From: Caldilineaceae bacterium | GTDB taxonomy: Bacteria; Chloroflexota; Anaerolineae; Caldilineales; Caldilineaceae | Assembly: GCA_020634755.1 (NCBI GenBank) | Contig: JACKBC010000001.1 | Coordinates: 62,001 to 126,000, forward strand | Direction of reading: 5' to 3' | Length of the DNA: 64,000 nucleotides | Part shown: one piece after another, positions 43,201-50,473 of the stretch | Layout of the letters: every line of letters starts with the position of its first letter | Position numbering within the stretch: position 1 is the first letter of the stretch | Translations under genes and position numbers: made by a program | Notes under the pieces: generated by a model | What the model was told of the DNA's origin: nothing | The model's database searches: none | The model's input: only the letters and a program-made list of their open reading frames with translations

Positions 43201-45798
43201 GTTGGTGACATTGGGCGTGGTGATTTCGTAGCCAGCGGGCAGCGTGGCCGGGTCAAAGTAAAGATAATAGCTGGCGGGCGGCAGGTTGGCAAAGCCATAG
43301 GCGCCGGCGGCATCAGTACGCTGCGCGCCGATTGGTTCGGTGCTGCCCTCTGCCAAAACGGTGACCGCCACATTGGCCACGCCCCCTTCGTCGGCCTCCT
43401 GCAAGCCGTTCCCATTCTGGTCGAGCCAGACGCGTCCGCTCACCGCCGTGGGCAGCCAAATGCCAGCATCAATACTGCGTCGATTCTGGCCGCTAAAGAG
43501 AAAGCCGGTGTTGCCGCTACGACCGGTGGTCGGGTCCACGTCCGAATCATAATAGCCGGAGATGCCGCCCGTATCGCGGGCGGTGAACTGATAGCCAGCG
43601 GGCAGCGTGGCCGGGTCGAAATAGACAACGTAATCACCCGGCGGCAGATCGTTAAAGGCATATTGACCGCGCGCGTTGGTGGTGGCGCGGTACAGGGGCG
43701 CATTGGCCGCGTCTGCCGCATAAAGCGCAACGGCTATGTTGGCCGCCCCCAAAAGTTCACGTGCGCTCTGAATGCCGTCGTTGTTCAGATCGTACCAGAC
43801 CTGGCCCGCTACGCTGACCGGCTCCCAGATGCCGGCATCAATGTGCAGCAGGCGCTGACCAGGTGACAAAGGCCCCGTGGATGCAGTCAGCCCGCTAGCG
43901 GCATCGGCATCGCTATCAATATCATCGGCGCCAGCATCGCGCTGCGTAAACTGGTGGCCCAAAGGCAACGTGGCGCGGTCAAATTCGACTACGTAGCTGT
44001 TGGCAGGTAGCCGGGCAAAGATATAGCTGCCGTCGGCGTCGGTCTGGGTTTCGGCCACAGCCACAAAGGGCGCGCCCTCTTTGTAAATGCGCACGGTCAC
44101 GGCGCCGACGCTGGGCTCATCATCATCGGTATCGCGAATGCCGTCCGTACCCAGGGGCTCTTGCAGCCCGTTACGATTGGCATCCAGCCAGACGCGCCCC
44201 CCCACAGCCACCGGACTATAAAGACCCATATCAAGCGTAAGGGACGTTTCCGAGCCATCTAGAAAACCGGTGGTGGTCGTGCGTCCGCTATTGGGGTCGG
44301 CGTCGCTGTCGTTGAGTGCATCCAGCAGGGTGCCGCCGGCATGGGGCGGCGAAATAAGATGGTCGGCGGGAAAGGTGGCGGGATCAAAGAGAACGTAATA
44401 GTCGCCAGGGATGAGGTTGTCAAAAAGGTAACGACCGGCGGTATCGGTATGGGCGACAAAGGATGCCGTCGGGTTCAGGGGATTGGGCACGGGCTGATTG
44501 GTGGCGGCGTAAAAAAGGTGTACCGCAATGTCAGCAATACCGGCGTTCTCTTCAGAATTCGCATCGCGCAGTCCGTTGACGTTGAGATCGTACCAAACGC
44601 GGCCCCCCACGCTGACCAGCGGGAAGATGCCCATGTCTAGATCGACATGTTCTTGACCAGAAAGCAGAAAGTCCTCATTGCGCACCCAGCCCGTCGTCGG
44701 GTCTGCGTCGGAATCGGTGGCGGCGTCGTCGCCTTGGCCACGTGGGGTAATGCGATGGGCGGCGGGCAGTGTCGTGGTAATAAAGCGCACGTAGTACTGT
44801 CCCGGCTCCAGCCCGTTGAACTGATAGTGACCATCAGCGTCTGTTTGGGTGGTCACCAGCGGGGCTGATTGCCCAGGAGCGTAGAGTTCAACGCCAATAT
44901 TGGGAACGCCGCTTTCGCTAGCCTGTGGTTCATAAATGCCATTGGCATTGCTGTCGCGCCAGACCATGTTGCCAATTTGCAGTGGCCGATAAAAGCCAAA
45001 ATCAATGGTCAGATTATCGTCGTTGTCCCAGGCAGCGGGGGCATCGCTAGCATTTTCACCGGTTGGCTCATTGCCCAGCGTGAGCTGAAAGGAGCCAGAA
45101 GAGATGCCATTCTGCGCTGGCTGCGCATTGTTGAGTCCGTTGTCACTTCCGGGCGCATCCTCATCTGCATCATCATTGGGATCCACGGCGGTGGGACCAG
45201 TCGAAACCAGTTCGTTGAGAGGGCCATCAAGCTGAAATTGGGTAGCCGGAATGTGGATAAAGTATTCACCAGGGGGGACGTCGCTAAATAGGTAGCGGCC
45301 ATCACGGCCATCAAGCACGCTGCTGGTGGTGGTCATAAATGGCGTAGCATCTATGGATGCACCAGCCGGATAGAGGGCAAGGATGACATTATTGAGGCCT
45401 TGCTCATCGGCGTCGAATGAGCCATCGTTATCGGCGTCGAACCAGATCAGGTCACCGACGGCCGTGGTGGTGGGCGGCTGATTCGTCTCAACAACGGCAT
45501 CTGTCATCGGTGCGCTAGACTGGAGCCAGAGTGCGTTACGGCCTGACGCCGTATGTTCCAGTATTGACCCGCTGGCCAGGACGCCGCCAGCTTGAACCGT
45601 TGTGAGCAATGACAAAAATAGGACAGCAGAAATAATAGCAGTATAAATGCAACAAATATAAGACTTGCGCCAGCCTAATGCTAAAATTGTCAGGTCCGCC
45701 CGCTTTTCTCTCCGGTTGAGCCAATGGCGCTGCATATGTCGTAAAAAATCTATATGCCTAAAATAGTTACCCCTACTCTTCACTACTTGATATTCCAC
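37234..45798 (-). CDS. Giant secreted protein with 20 SdrD-B repeats
   Basis: About 2854 residues. A long signal peptide (ICCIYTAIISAVLFLSLLTT) is followed by twenty repeats of 105-150 residues of the SdrD B-like/Cna-B-like family. Each opens with G-x-x-[VIA]-W-x-D-x-[ND]-x-[ND]-G and carries an acidic DxNxNG calcium-type loop, followed by an 'AATLY'-like strand, DADGxYxFxxLxPGxYxVxF and a SDxDPxTG turn. Such repeats form stiff calcium-bound stalks. The C-terminal ~150 residues are a different beta-domain (SLVSFRALLHQG to VWLVETEIDG) and the last residues are NNYMPLIMRP. No LPXTG or dockerin is seen. GTG 45798 follows AAGGTGG. GTG 45807 and ATG 45735 are alternatives. The role is probably surface adhesion or a filament sheath (inference). 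Confidence 0.9.
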   Translation of the reverse strand: MEYQVVKSRGNYFRHIDFLRHMQRHWLNRREKRADLTILALGWRKSYICCIYTAIISAVLFLSLLTTVQAGGVLASGSILEHTASGRNALWLQSSAPMTDAVVETNQPPTTTAVGDLIWFDADNDGSFDADEQGLNNVILALYPAGASIDATPFMTTTSSVLDGRDGRYLFSDVPPGEYFIHIPATQFQLDGPLNELVSTGPTAVDPNDDADEDAPGSDNGLNNAQPAQNGISSGSFQLTLGNEPTGENASDAPAAWDNDDNLTIDFGFYRPLQIGNMVWRDSNANGIYEPQASESGVPNIGVELYAPGQSAPLVTTQTDADGHYQFNGLEPGQYYVRFITTTLPAAHRITPRGQGDDAATDSDADPTTGWVRNEDFLLSGQEHVDLDMGIFPLVSVGGRVWYDLNVNGLRDANSEENAGIADIAVHLFYAATNQPVPNPLNPTASFVAHTDTAGRYLFDNLIPGDYYVLFDPATFPADHLISPPHAGGTLLDALNDSDADPNSGRTTTTGFLDGSETSLTLDMGLYSPVAVGGRVWLDANRNGLQEPLGTDGIRDTDDDEPSVGAVTVRIYKEGAPFVAVAETQTDADGSYIFARLPANSYVVEFDRATLPLGHQFTQRDAGADDIDSDADAASGLTASTGPLSPGQRLLHIDAGIWEPVSVAGQVWYDLNNDGIQSARELLGAANIAVALYAADAANAPLYRATTNARGQYAFNDLPPGDYVVYFDPATLPAGYQFTARDTGGISGYYDSDVDPTTGRSGNTGFLFSGQNRRSIDAGIWLPTAVSGRVWLDQNGNGLQEADEGGVANVAVTVLAEGSTEPIGAQRTDAAGAYGFANLPPASYYLYFDPATLPAGYEITTPNVTNGAPANTNPDAIDSDVNPSSGYSASTGQLRSGYQYAQLDLGVRTRAGVRIGDVVWRDSNANGRRESNEPGMANVRVELFRAGAPTVLIAATQTDEGGNYLFEQLAADNYVVRFDPASFPNGYRLSNPQPGGSQADPQTGRTPATGGLAAHTQKLDLDAALYKPAELGGAAWIDANGNGLHEAGELALRDVTVELFYSDGRPTGQSVATDADGSYLFDDLLPGAYFVRFALPDGYRFSPTDAEIITRLEDESALLADDVDSDADAAGQTAAVTVVSGQRYGSLDVGAYIPLQIGAQIWFDANNNGRIDARENGLAGVVVQLTDLQNRLIATATSAADGAYLFENLPAGSYAVLLPPLNFASGGPLFGYLSSTGYAGDLQERTADAAKPIADVGIDTLQPADAGIRSSTLRLQAAADQAVPPTEDRRTSAPFGFYKPLNIGNRLWLDGNNNGHMDAAEPGLDNVLIHLYRDDDGDGQPDGAALRQQMSAHGGYYLFDNLGAGQYVIQFPASNFQTDGALAGMASSAPGLDDWVETAPLTQTVWVDAVDGQDDGRNTYTPWLGGVRSGTIRLTAEEQPLGETDQFAGTGSIVADANSNLTVDFGFYKPLSLSSRIWLDLDNNGQFDSQEEGIENVTLRLYADADQDGAPEGDPLMQTVTGPNGDYLFWGLLPGGYVAEVAAENFAADGVLRHFHLSGSDVITAEGGLIHSPPVWLTDDSLSMQGASANPMGQSVQDVNRLNIIDLGFYEPVEISGRIWLDGNANGVQDVDETSGPANIEVTLYNVNVQTGSRAAINFTRTDATGHYQFAQLLPGTYAVTFDVNALAQAGYVAAQPNAVGIDGLRNSDADSITGETAATPFLFSGSTAVGMDMGVYVPASLGDLVWLDTNINGIYEPERGEKGAPNVRVVLFAADSNAPLADPNNPAAPWSSVTDINGRYQFSGLTPGSYSVQFDLSTLPANHLVTPRDRGHDDAVDSDADPVTGMTAPVVLNSADAVNTSLDMGIYSPISVGDLVWFDDNANGVQDPGEEGVPGVRATLYTTSTNAPVPDPNNPGLPLRATTDADGHYLFADLPADGYFVQFDLATLPAGYRVSPPHAAGSNSVDSDVDPISGQTTPTGLLAAGDAQLSLDMGIWMPASVGDRVWFDLNANGLQDAGEPGAANVLVQLLNAQFEPTGQSVRTDLNGRYLFDNLALDRYAVQFALDSLPAGYLPTLINQGSDAARDSDADPQSGRTALTPMLTSGQLAWGLDMGVVGVVTIGDRVWLDANRNGLQDADEGGVAGIDVALFTEDGAPATDIFGNAAPAATTDANGAYSFANLMSGAYFVQFDLADLPPNYVVSAANMGANDALDSDASPSTGRSDITNFLPGGFSDLTLDMGIHMPVGVRVGDFVWEDLDADGVQDWGEPGVAGVAAELYVIDGQGQGVFTGQRTSTDAAGAYMFHELPPGQYYVVFDLDTLPTGYKVTAPNVGETSAGGDAPNDSNNDSDADPASGQTHTTAAIASNGQDLALDMGIFKSAELGGRVWLDSDADGAQDVAEFGLRDLQVTLLDTNGEPTAITLFTGLDGRYLITDLAPGDYYVQFELPADYTFSTPNQGRSRVNDSDVDPATARTPRIHLQSGQSDLSWSAGLYKGAAVGNYVWYDGDGDGLQGEDELSIFGVTVQLYSSDGALMGTALSDGSGLYGFSELEPGEYYVMVAPPNGFVLTHALRGNDDALDSNIDPKTKRSALFSLQAGKGNPTIDAGLTLAASIGNFVWYDRNGNGYKDVSEDGVGGIEVILYDENGELPRIIASVLTDGNGFYEFTGLLPGRYSLQFVRPGAFNFTAQDSSNQGTLTSKADPRTGRTAVTVLEPAENDAIWGAGLVAAPGAVSLVSFRALLHQGVDGSEIGVDWVTSAELDTFGFHIYLGADDTIGSARQMTSQMILGEGSNGGIYHFSMPYDPATDPPIASLAVWLVETEIDGSLNYYGPTRVVDPASLTKNNYMPLIMRP

Positions 45799-46106
45799 AA
45801 TAACCACCTTACAAAAAATTAATTTTACAGCTAATATATTTTATGTATTTTTTGACCAAAATGGAATAGTACTTTAGTCATGTTCTAAGATGGATTTACA
45901 AGTACAGGTTGTCAAAAGAAGGGGTTAGAATGCTGAATGCAAACTTTAGAGGCGGCCTAAATAGGCATGGATAGGGGTATTGTGTTCGATGTAGGGATTA
46001 TGGGGGCTCAGGAATAGAGCAAGAAGATAGTAGAGCGAGGAGGATTAAGTTCTGAAGCGTAGATATGGGCGGATAAACCGACAAACCAAGAGAGAGCAGT
46101 CATTCA
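45799..46106. other. Intergenic region without recognised feature
   Basis: A+T-rich sequence of about 300 bp between the OpuAC-repeat gene stop and the SdrD-B gene start. It probably holds the latter's promoter. A small GCCTAAATAGGC palindrome (45956-45967) is the only structure noted. Confidence 0.4.
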
Positions 46107-49100
46107 TTAAGGAGCAGCTTCCGGCGTAGCCGAAATGGGCAATTGTTCTAACTCTTCAGGCGAATAAAAGACCGCGCCTGTAAAAACCCAAGCCGATACG
46201 CCTTCTTCGAGAAAAATTTTGACCCACAGGCCATCACTGTTGCGCTCGACGGCGGTGGCCGTGGCGCCACGCGCCAACACACCAAGAACGGGAGCATCGA
46301 TGCTGGCGGCGGCGCGGGCATTGACGCCATATGTAGTCGGCACCGTAATGGTGACGCCACTCGCCGCGGCCAGGGGACCGGTCGCCGGGGGCTCGACGAC
46401 CAGTTCCGCGTTGGCATTATCCACGCCATTTTCCACCGCTGGTTCTGCGGCAGCAGTATCCGCCACATCATCTTCGGCATTGGATGCATCCGGTACATTG
46501 GCATTATCCAATGCACCGGATGTGTCGGACGATTTTGACGTATCGGATTCAGGACAGGTGAGGATCAGCCCATTGGAACAGAGAAAGCGGCGGGCAGCAT
46601 CCTCCATCAGAATTTCATCACCGCTGGCCACTACGCCATCTGGTCCATACCCAATTTCTGCATTGAGCTGCCGAATTGCGACATCATCCAAGTATTCACC
46701 CAGTTGGCCCAGATAGGCTTCCAGACCGGGGTTCGACTCCAAAATTTCTTGCCGAATAACTGGCGCCGGACTAAAGGCAGGAAAAAAGCCTTCCGGGTCA
46801 GCCAGCGCCGTCAATTCCCAGGCCGCAATACGCCCATCCGTATTTAAGCCTTGCGCGACGTCGCAGCTTGCATCGTGAAGGGCATCATATGTCTCATCTG
46901 CCGCCATGACCAAAATATTGTCTGGGTTAAAGCTAAAACCATACACCTCTTCTAATGCGGGCAGGCCATTTTGGGCATCTTCAAAAAAATCACTGTCGAC
47001 ACAAAGCGTCAGCTGTGAACCGTTTTCATTCATATAGAGCGCCAGATCGGTAATAGAAGCCAGCTCGGCATCCACGCTGCCAGGCGCCACCACCAACGTC
47101 TGCGTCTCGTTAAATTTGCCGGGTTGAAGCCAAATCAAGCTGCGCGCCTGGTCCAACCGGCGCGCCAAGCTAAACGCCTGCGCCGGGCTGCTGGGCAACG
47201 CCGAATTGGGCAAGTTGTGATAGACAGATAGCGCTGTACCGGTGAACTCAATATATAGATCGATATCGCCATTGCGAAGCGCCTGGCGCGTGGTCACTGA
47301 ATCACCCAGACCAGTTTTATCGACAACATTATATCCAATGTCCTTGAGCAGCAGCACCAGAAGCTGGCCCAATAAAATCTGCTCGGAAGAATCTTTAGAA
47401 CCGACAATGATTTGCGGAGCATCCAGTTGACCAGAACGGCCCAGCTCAACCACAAGCGAAAGCGCCTCGCGCAGCAATTCGGCGCCATCATATTGTCGGT
47501 CTGCTGACGTGATTTCAGTGGCAAGCCCCACATTTTGGGGTTGATCCGATGGCAGCAACAGATTTGCTTCTTGTAAGAAAGAGAGCGCCACATCGGCGGG
47601 GGCTTCCTCATCGCCGCTCGCCACCGCGCCATCTGCCCCCAGGTCCACGCGCGCGTTGAGCTGGCTCATAGTGGCGTCGTCCAGATACAGACCAAAAGGG
47701 CCCAAGATGTTGGCAATTTCAGGGCTGCTGTTGAGCACTTCCTGACGCACCACCGGCGCCGGATTGTAGAACGGGAAGAAGGAGCGGTCATCCACCAGGT
47801 TGGTGAACCCCCAGGCATTCTGACGCCCATCGGTGCTGTAGCCCTCGGCCACGTCGCAATCGCCATTGCGCAGCCCGTCATAGACTCCATCCAGGTCCAT
47901 CAGCAGCACATTCTCATCCTTGAACGCAAAGCCATATTGCTCCTGCATGGCCAGCAGCCCATCATACGGCCGTCCGTAGAAGTCGCTCTCCACGCAGATC
48001 GAGAGCGGCGCCTCGTTGGCGTTCATATACTCTGCCAGGTCGCTGATGCTGACAATCCCCTGCTCCACCAGCTCATCCCGCACCATCAGGGCATACGTGT
48101 CGTTGAAGAGCCCCCGCTGCAGCCATATAATCCCGTTGCGTTCGTCCAGGCTCTTGGCCAGTTCATACGCCTTGTCTGCATCGGTGGGCAGCGAAGCCAC
48201 AGGCAGACCGTTGTGAACCGCCAGCGCCGAGCCGGTCAGCTCCACATACACATCCACTTCCCCCTGCAGCATGGCTTCGCGCACCACCCGCGACCCCCCC
48301 AGCCCAATCTGGTCTTCCACCTCAAAGCCCGCATTCTCCAGCAACAGCTTTACAATGTTCCCCAAGATCAGCTGCTCCGTGTAATCTTTAGATGCCACCA
48401 CGATCGGCGGCAGCTTGATGAGCCCAGCCTGCTGCAAGAAAGAGAGCGCCACATCGGCGGGGGCTTCCTCATCGCCGCTCGCCACCGCACCATCTGCCCC
48501 CAGGTCCACGCGCGCGTTGAGCTGGCTCATAGTGGCGTCGTCCAGATACGCGCCAAATGCCCCCAGAACGTCGGCAATTTCGGGGCTAGTGTTGAGCACT
48601 TCTTGACGCACCACCGGCGCCGGATTGTAGAACGGGAAGAAGGAGCGGTCATCCACCAGGTTGGTGAACCCCCAGGCATTCTGACGCCCATCGGTGCTGT
48701 AGCCCTCGGCCACGTCGCAATCGCCATTGCGCAGCCCGTCATAGACTCCATCCAGGTCCATCAGCAGCACATTCTCATCCTTGAACGCAAAGCCATATTG
48801 CTCCTGCATGGCCAGCAGCCCATCATACGGCCGTCCGTAGAAGTCGCTCTCCACACAGATCGAGAGCGGCGCCTCGTTGGCGTTCATATACTCCGCCAAG
48901 TCGCTGATGCTGACAATCCCCTGCTCCACCAGCTCATCCCGCACCATCAAGGCATACGTGTCGTTGAAGAGCCCCCGCTGCAGCCATATAATCCCGTTGC
49001 GTTCGTCCAGGCTCTTGGCCAGCTCATACGCTTTATCCGCATCGGTGGGCAGCGCGGATGAGGGCAGCCCGTTGTGAACCGCCAGCGCCGAGCCGGTCAG

Positions 49101-50240
49101 CTCCACATACACATCCACTTCCCCCTGCAGCATCGCTTCGCGCACCACCCGCGACCCCCCCAGCCCAATCTTATCTTCCACCTCAAAGCCCGCATTCTCC
49201 AGCAACAGCTTTACAATGTTCCCCAAGATCAGCTGCTCCGTGTAATCTTTAGATGCCACCACGATCGGCGGCAGCTTGATGAGCCCAGCCTGCTGCAAGA
49301 AAGAGAGCGCCACATCGGCGGGGGCTTCCTCATCGCCGCTCGCCACCGCACCATCTGCCCCCAGGTCCACGCGCGCGTTGAGCTGGCTCATAGTGGCGTC
49401 GTCCAGATACGCGCCAAATGCCCCCAGAACGTCGGCAATTTCGGGGCTAGTGTTGAGCACTTCTTGACGCACCACCGGCGCCGGATTGTAGAACGGGAAG
49501 AAGGAGCGGTCATCCACCAGGTTGGTGAACCCCCAGGCATTCTGACGCCCATCGGTGCTGTAGCCCTCGGCCACGTCGCAATCGCCATTGCGCAGCCCGT
49601 CATAGACTCCATCCAGGTCCATCAGCAGCACATTCTCATCCTTGAACGCAAAGCCATATTGCTCCTGCATGGCCAGCAGCCCATCATACGGCCGTCCGTA
49701 GAAGTCGCTCTCCACACAGATCGAGAGCGGCGCCTCGTTGGCGTTCATATACTCCGCCAAGTCGCTGATGCTGACAATCCCCTGCTCCACCAGCTCATCC
49801 CGCACCATCAAGGCATACGTGTCGTTGAAGAGCCCCCGCTGCAGCCATATAATCCCGTTGCGTTCGTCCAGGCTCTTGGCCAGCTCATACGCTTTGTCCG
49901 CATCGGTGGGCAGCGCGGATGAGGGCAGCCCGTTGTGAACCGCCAGCGCCGAGCCGGTCAGCTCCACATACACATCCACTTCCCCCTGCAGCATGGCTTC
50001 GCGCACCACCCGCGACCCCCCCAGCCCAATCTGGTCTTCCACCTCAAAGCCCGCATTCTCCAGCAACAGCTTTACAATGTTCCCCAAGATCAGCTGCTCT
50101 GTGTAATCTTTAGATGCCACCACGATCGGCGCGGCCGGCGCAGCAGTGGTGGCATCTTGGGCATGAATGGGTATTATGGTTGCCCACAACAGCGAAAATA
50201 TTAGGCAAGCGCTAATCATAGGCATTTGAATTTGGAACAT
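46107..50240 (-). CDS. Protein with four tandem OpuAC-type substrate-binding domains and an SH3-like tail
   Basis: 1377 residues. A signal peptide (SACLIFSLLWATIIPIHAQ) is followed by three nearly identical 287-residue domains (about 39-325, 326-612, 613-895) and a diverged fourth (about 937-1220). Each is an OpuAC/ProX-type betaine-choline binding fold: VVASKDYTEQLILGNIVKLL, MLQGEVDVYVELTGSALAVH, LFNDTYALMVRD, ISICVESDF-like strands and NGDCDVAEGYSTDG. A Ser/Asp/Ala linker then leads to a bacterial SH3-like domain (YGVNARAAASIDAPVLGVLA, then WVKIFLEEGVSAWV). A single such domain normally delivers ligand to an ABC permease, and none is nearby. The first two domains differ at one residue (DQIG/DKIG), so the duplication is recent. 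Start: ATG 50240 with AGGAGA upstream. Confidence 0.9.
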   Translation of the reverse strand: MFQIQMPMISACLIFSLLWATIIPIHAQDATTAAPAAPIVVASKDYTEQLILGNIVKLLLENAGFEVEDQIGLGGSRVVREAMLQGEVDVYVELTGSALAVHNGLPSSALPTDADKAYELAKSLDERNGIIWLQRGLFNDTYALMVRDELVEQGIVSISDLAEYMNANEAPLSICVESDFYGRPYDGLLAMQEQYGFAFKDENVLLMDLDGVYDGLRNGDCDVAEGYSTDGRQNAWGFTNLVDDRSFFPFYNPAPVVRQEVLNTSPEIADVLGAFGAYLDDATMSQLNARVDLGADGAVASGDEEAPADVALSFLQQAGLIKLPPIVVASKDYTEQLILGNIVKLLLENAGFEVEDKIGLGGSRVVREAMLQGEVDVYVELTGSALAVHNGLPSSALPTDADKAYELAKSLDERNGIIWLQRGLFNDTYALMVRDELVEQGIVSISDLAEYMNANEAPLSICVESDFYGRPYDGLLAMQEQYGFAFKDENVLLMDLDGVYDGLRNGDCDVAEGYSTDGRQNAWGFTNLVDDRSFFPFYNPAPVVRQEVLNTSPEIADVLGAFGAYLDDATMSQLNARVDLGADGAVASGDEEAPADVALSFLQQAGLIKLPPIVVASKDYTEQLILGNIVKLLLENAGFEVEDQIGLGGSRVVREAMLQGEVDVYVELTGSALAVHNGLPVASLPTDADKAYELAKSLDERNGIIWLQRGLFNDTYALMVRDELVEQGIVSISDLAEYMNANEAPLSICVESDFYGRPYDGLLAMQEQYGFAFKDENVLLMDLDGVYDGLRNGDCDVAEGYSTDGRQNAWGFTNLVDDRSFFPFYNPAPVVRQEVLNSSPEIANILGPFGLYLDDATMSQLNARVDLGADGAVASGDEEAPADVALSFLQEANLLLPSDQPQNVGLATEITSADRQYDGAELLREALSLVVELGRSGQLDAPQIIVGSKDSSEQILLGQLLVLLLKDIGYNVVDKTGLGDSVTTRQALRNGDIDLYIEFTGTALSVYHNLPNSALPSSPAQAFSLARRLDQARSLIWLQPGKFNETQTLVVAPGSVDAELASITDLALYMNENGSQLTLCVDSDFFEDAQNGLPALEEVYGFSFNPDNILVMAADETYDALHDASCDVAQGLNTDGRIAAWELTALADPEGFFPAFSPAPVIRQEILESNPGLEAYLGQLGEYLDDVAIRQLNAEIGYGPDGVVASGDEILMEDAARRFLCSNGLILTCPESDTSKSSDTSGALDNANVPDASNAEDDVADTAAAEPAVENGVDNANAELVVEPPATGPLAAASGVTITVPTTYGVNARAAASIDAPVLGVLARGATATAVERNSDGLWVKIFLEEGVSAWVFTGAVFYSPEELEQLPISATPEAAP
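47544..50126 (-). repeat. Three tandem 861-bp coding repeats
   Basis: DNA of binding domains 1, 2 and 3 (49266-50126, 48405-49265, 47544-48404) repeats with an exact 861-bp period. Units 1 and 2 differ at only a few bases. Unit 3 is nearly identical but diverges at its 3' end (about 47680-47720 and beyond) and at the GLPVASLP site. Such long exact repeats are substrates for recombination and assembly collapse. Confidence 0.9.
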
Positions 50241-50266
50241 TTCCAGGGGTCTCCTATCACTACATT

Positions 50267-50437
50267 AATATTACACCACAATGGTGTTGGCGATTTAGGC
50301 AGTTGTCTTCATTGCTGAATCCAGCCCGATCTCCTGCTTTTGCCATCTCTAGAAAATATTACACCACAATGGTGTTGGCGATTTAGGCAGTTGTCTTCAT
50401 TGCTGAATCCAGCCCGATCTCCTGCTTTTGCCATCTG
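50267..50437 (+). repeat. Two tandem CAGTA/TACTG-type repeats (copies 6 and 7)
   Basis: Two units of about 80 bp, identical to each other, start at 50267 and 50355 with an 88-bp period: ATTACACCACAATGGTGTTG, GCTGAATCCAGCCCGATC, then TTGCCATCT. They match the family in order and core, but the terminal CAGTA is changed to ATTA. They lie between the OpuAC-repeat gene start and the PstS-like gene stop. Confidence 0.75.
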
Positions 50438-50473
50438 CGCAGAAACAAAATGCATTTATGCGACAACTCACGG

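Noticed and set aside
48016..49938. Repeated plus-strand frames of 60-370 codons within the triplicated gene
   Set aside because: They are antisense to the OpuAC-repeat gene, which has a signal peptide, domain motifs and a ribosome site. The repetition only mirrors the triplication.
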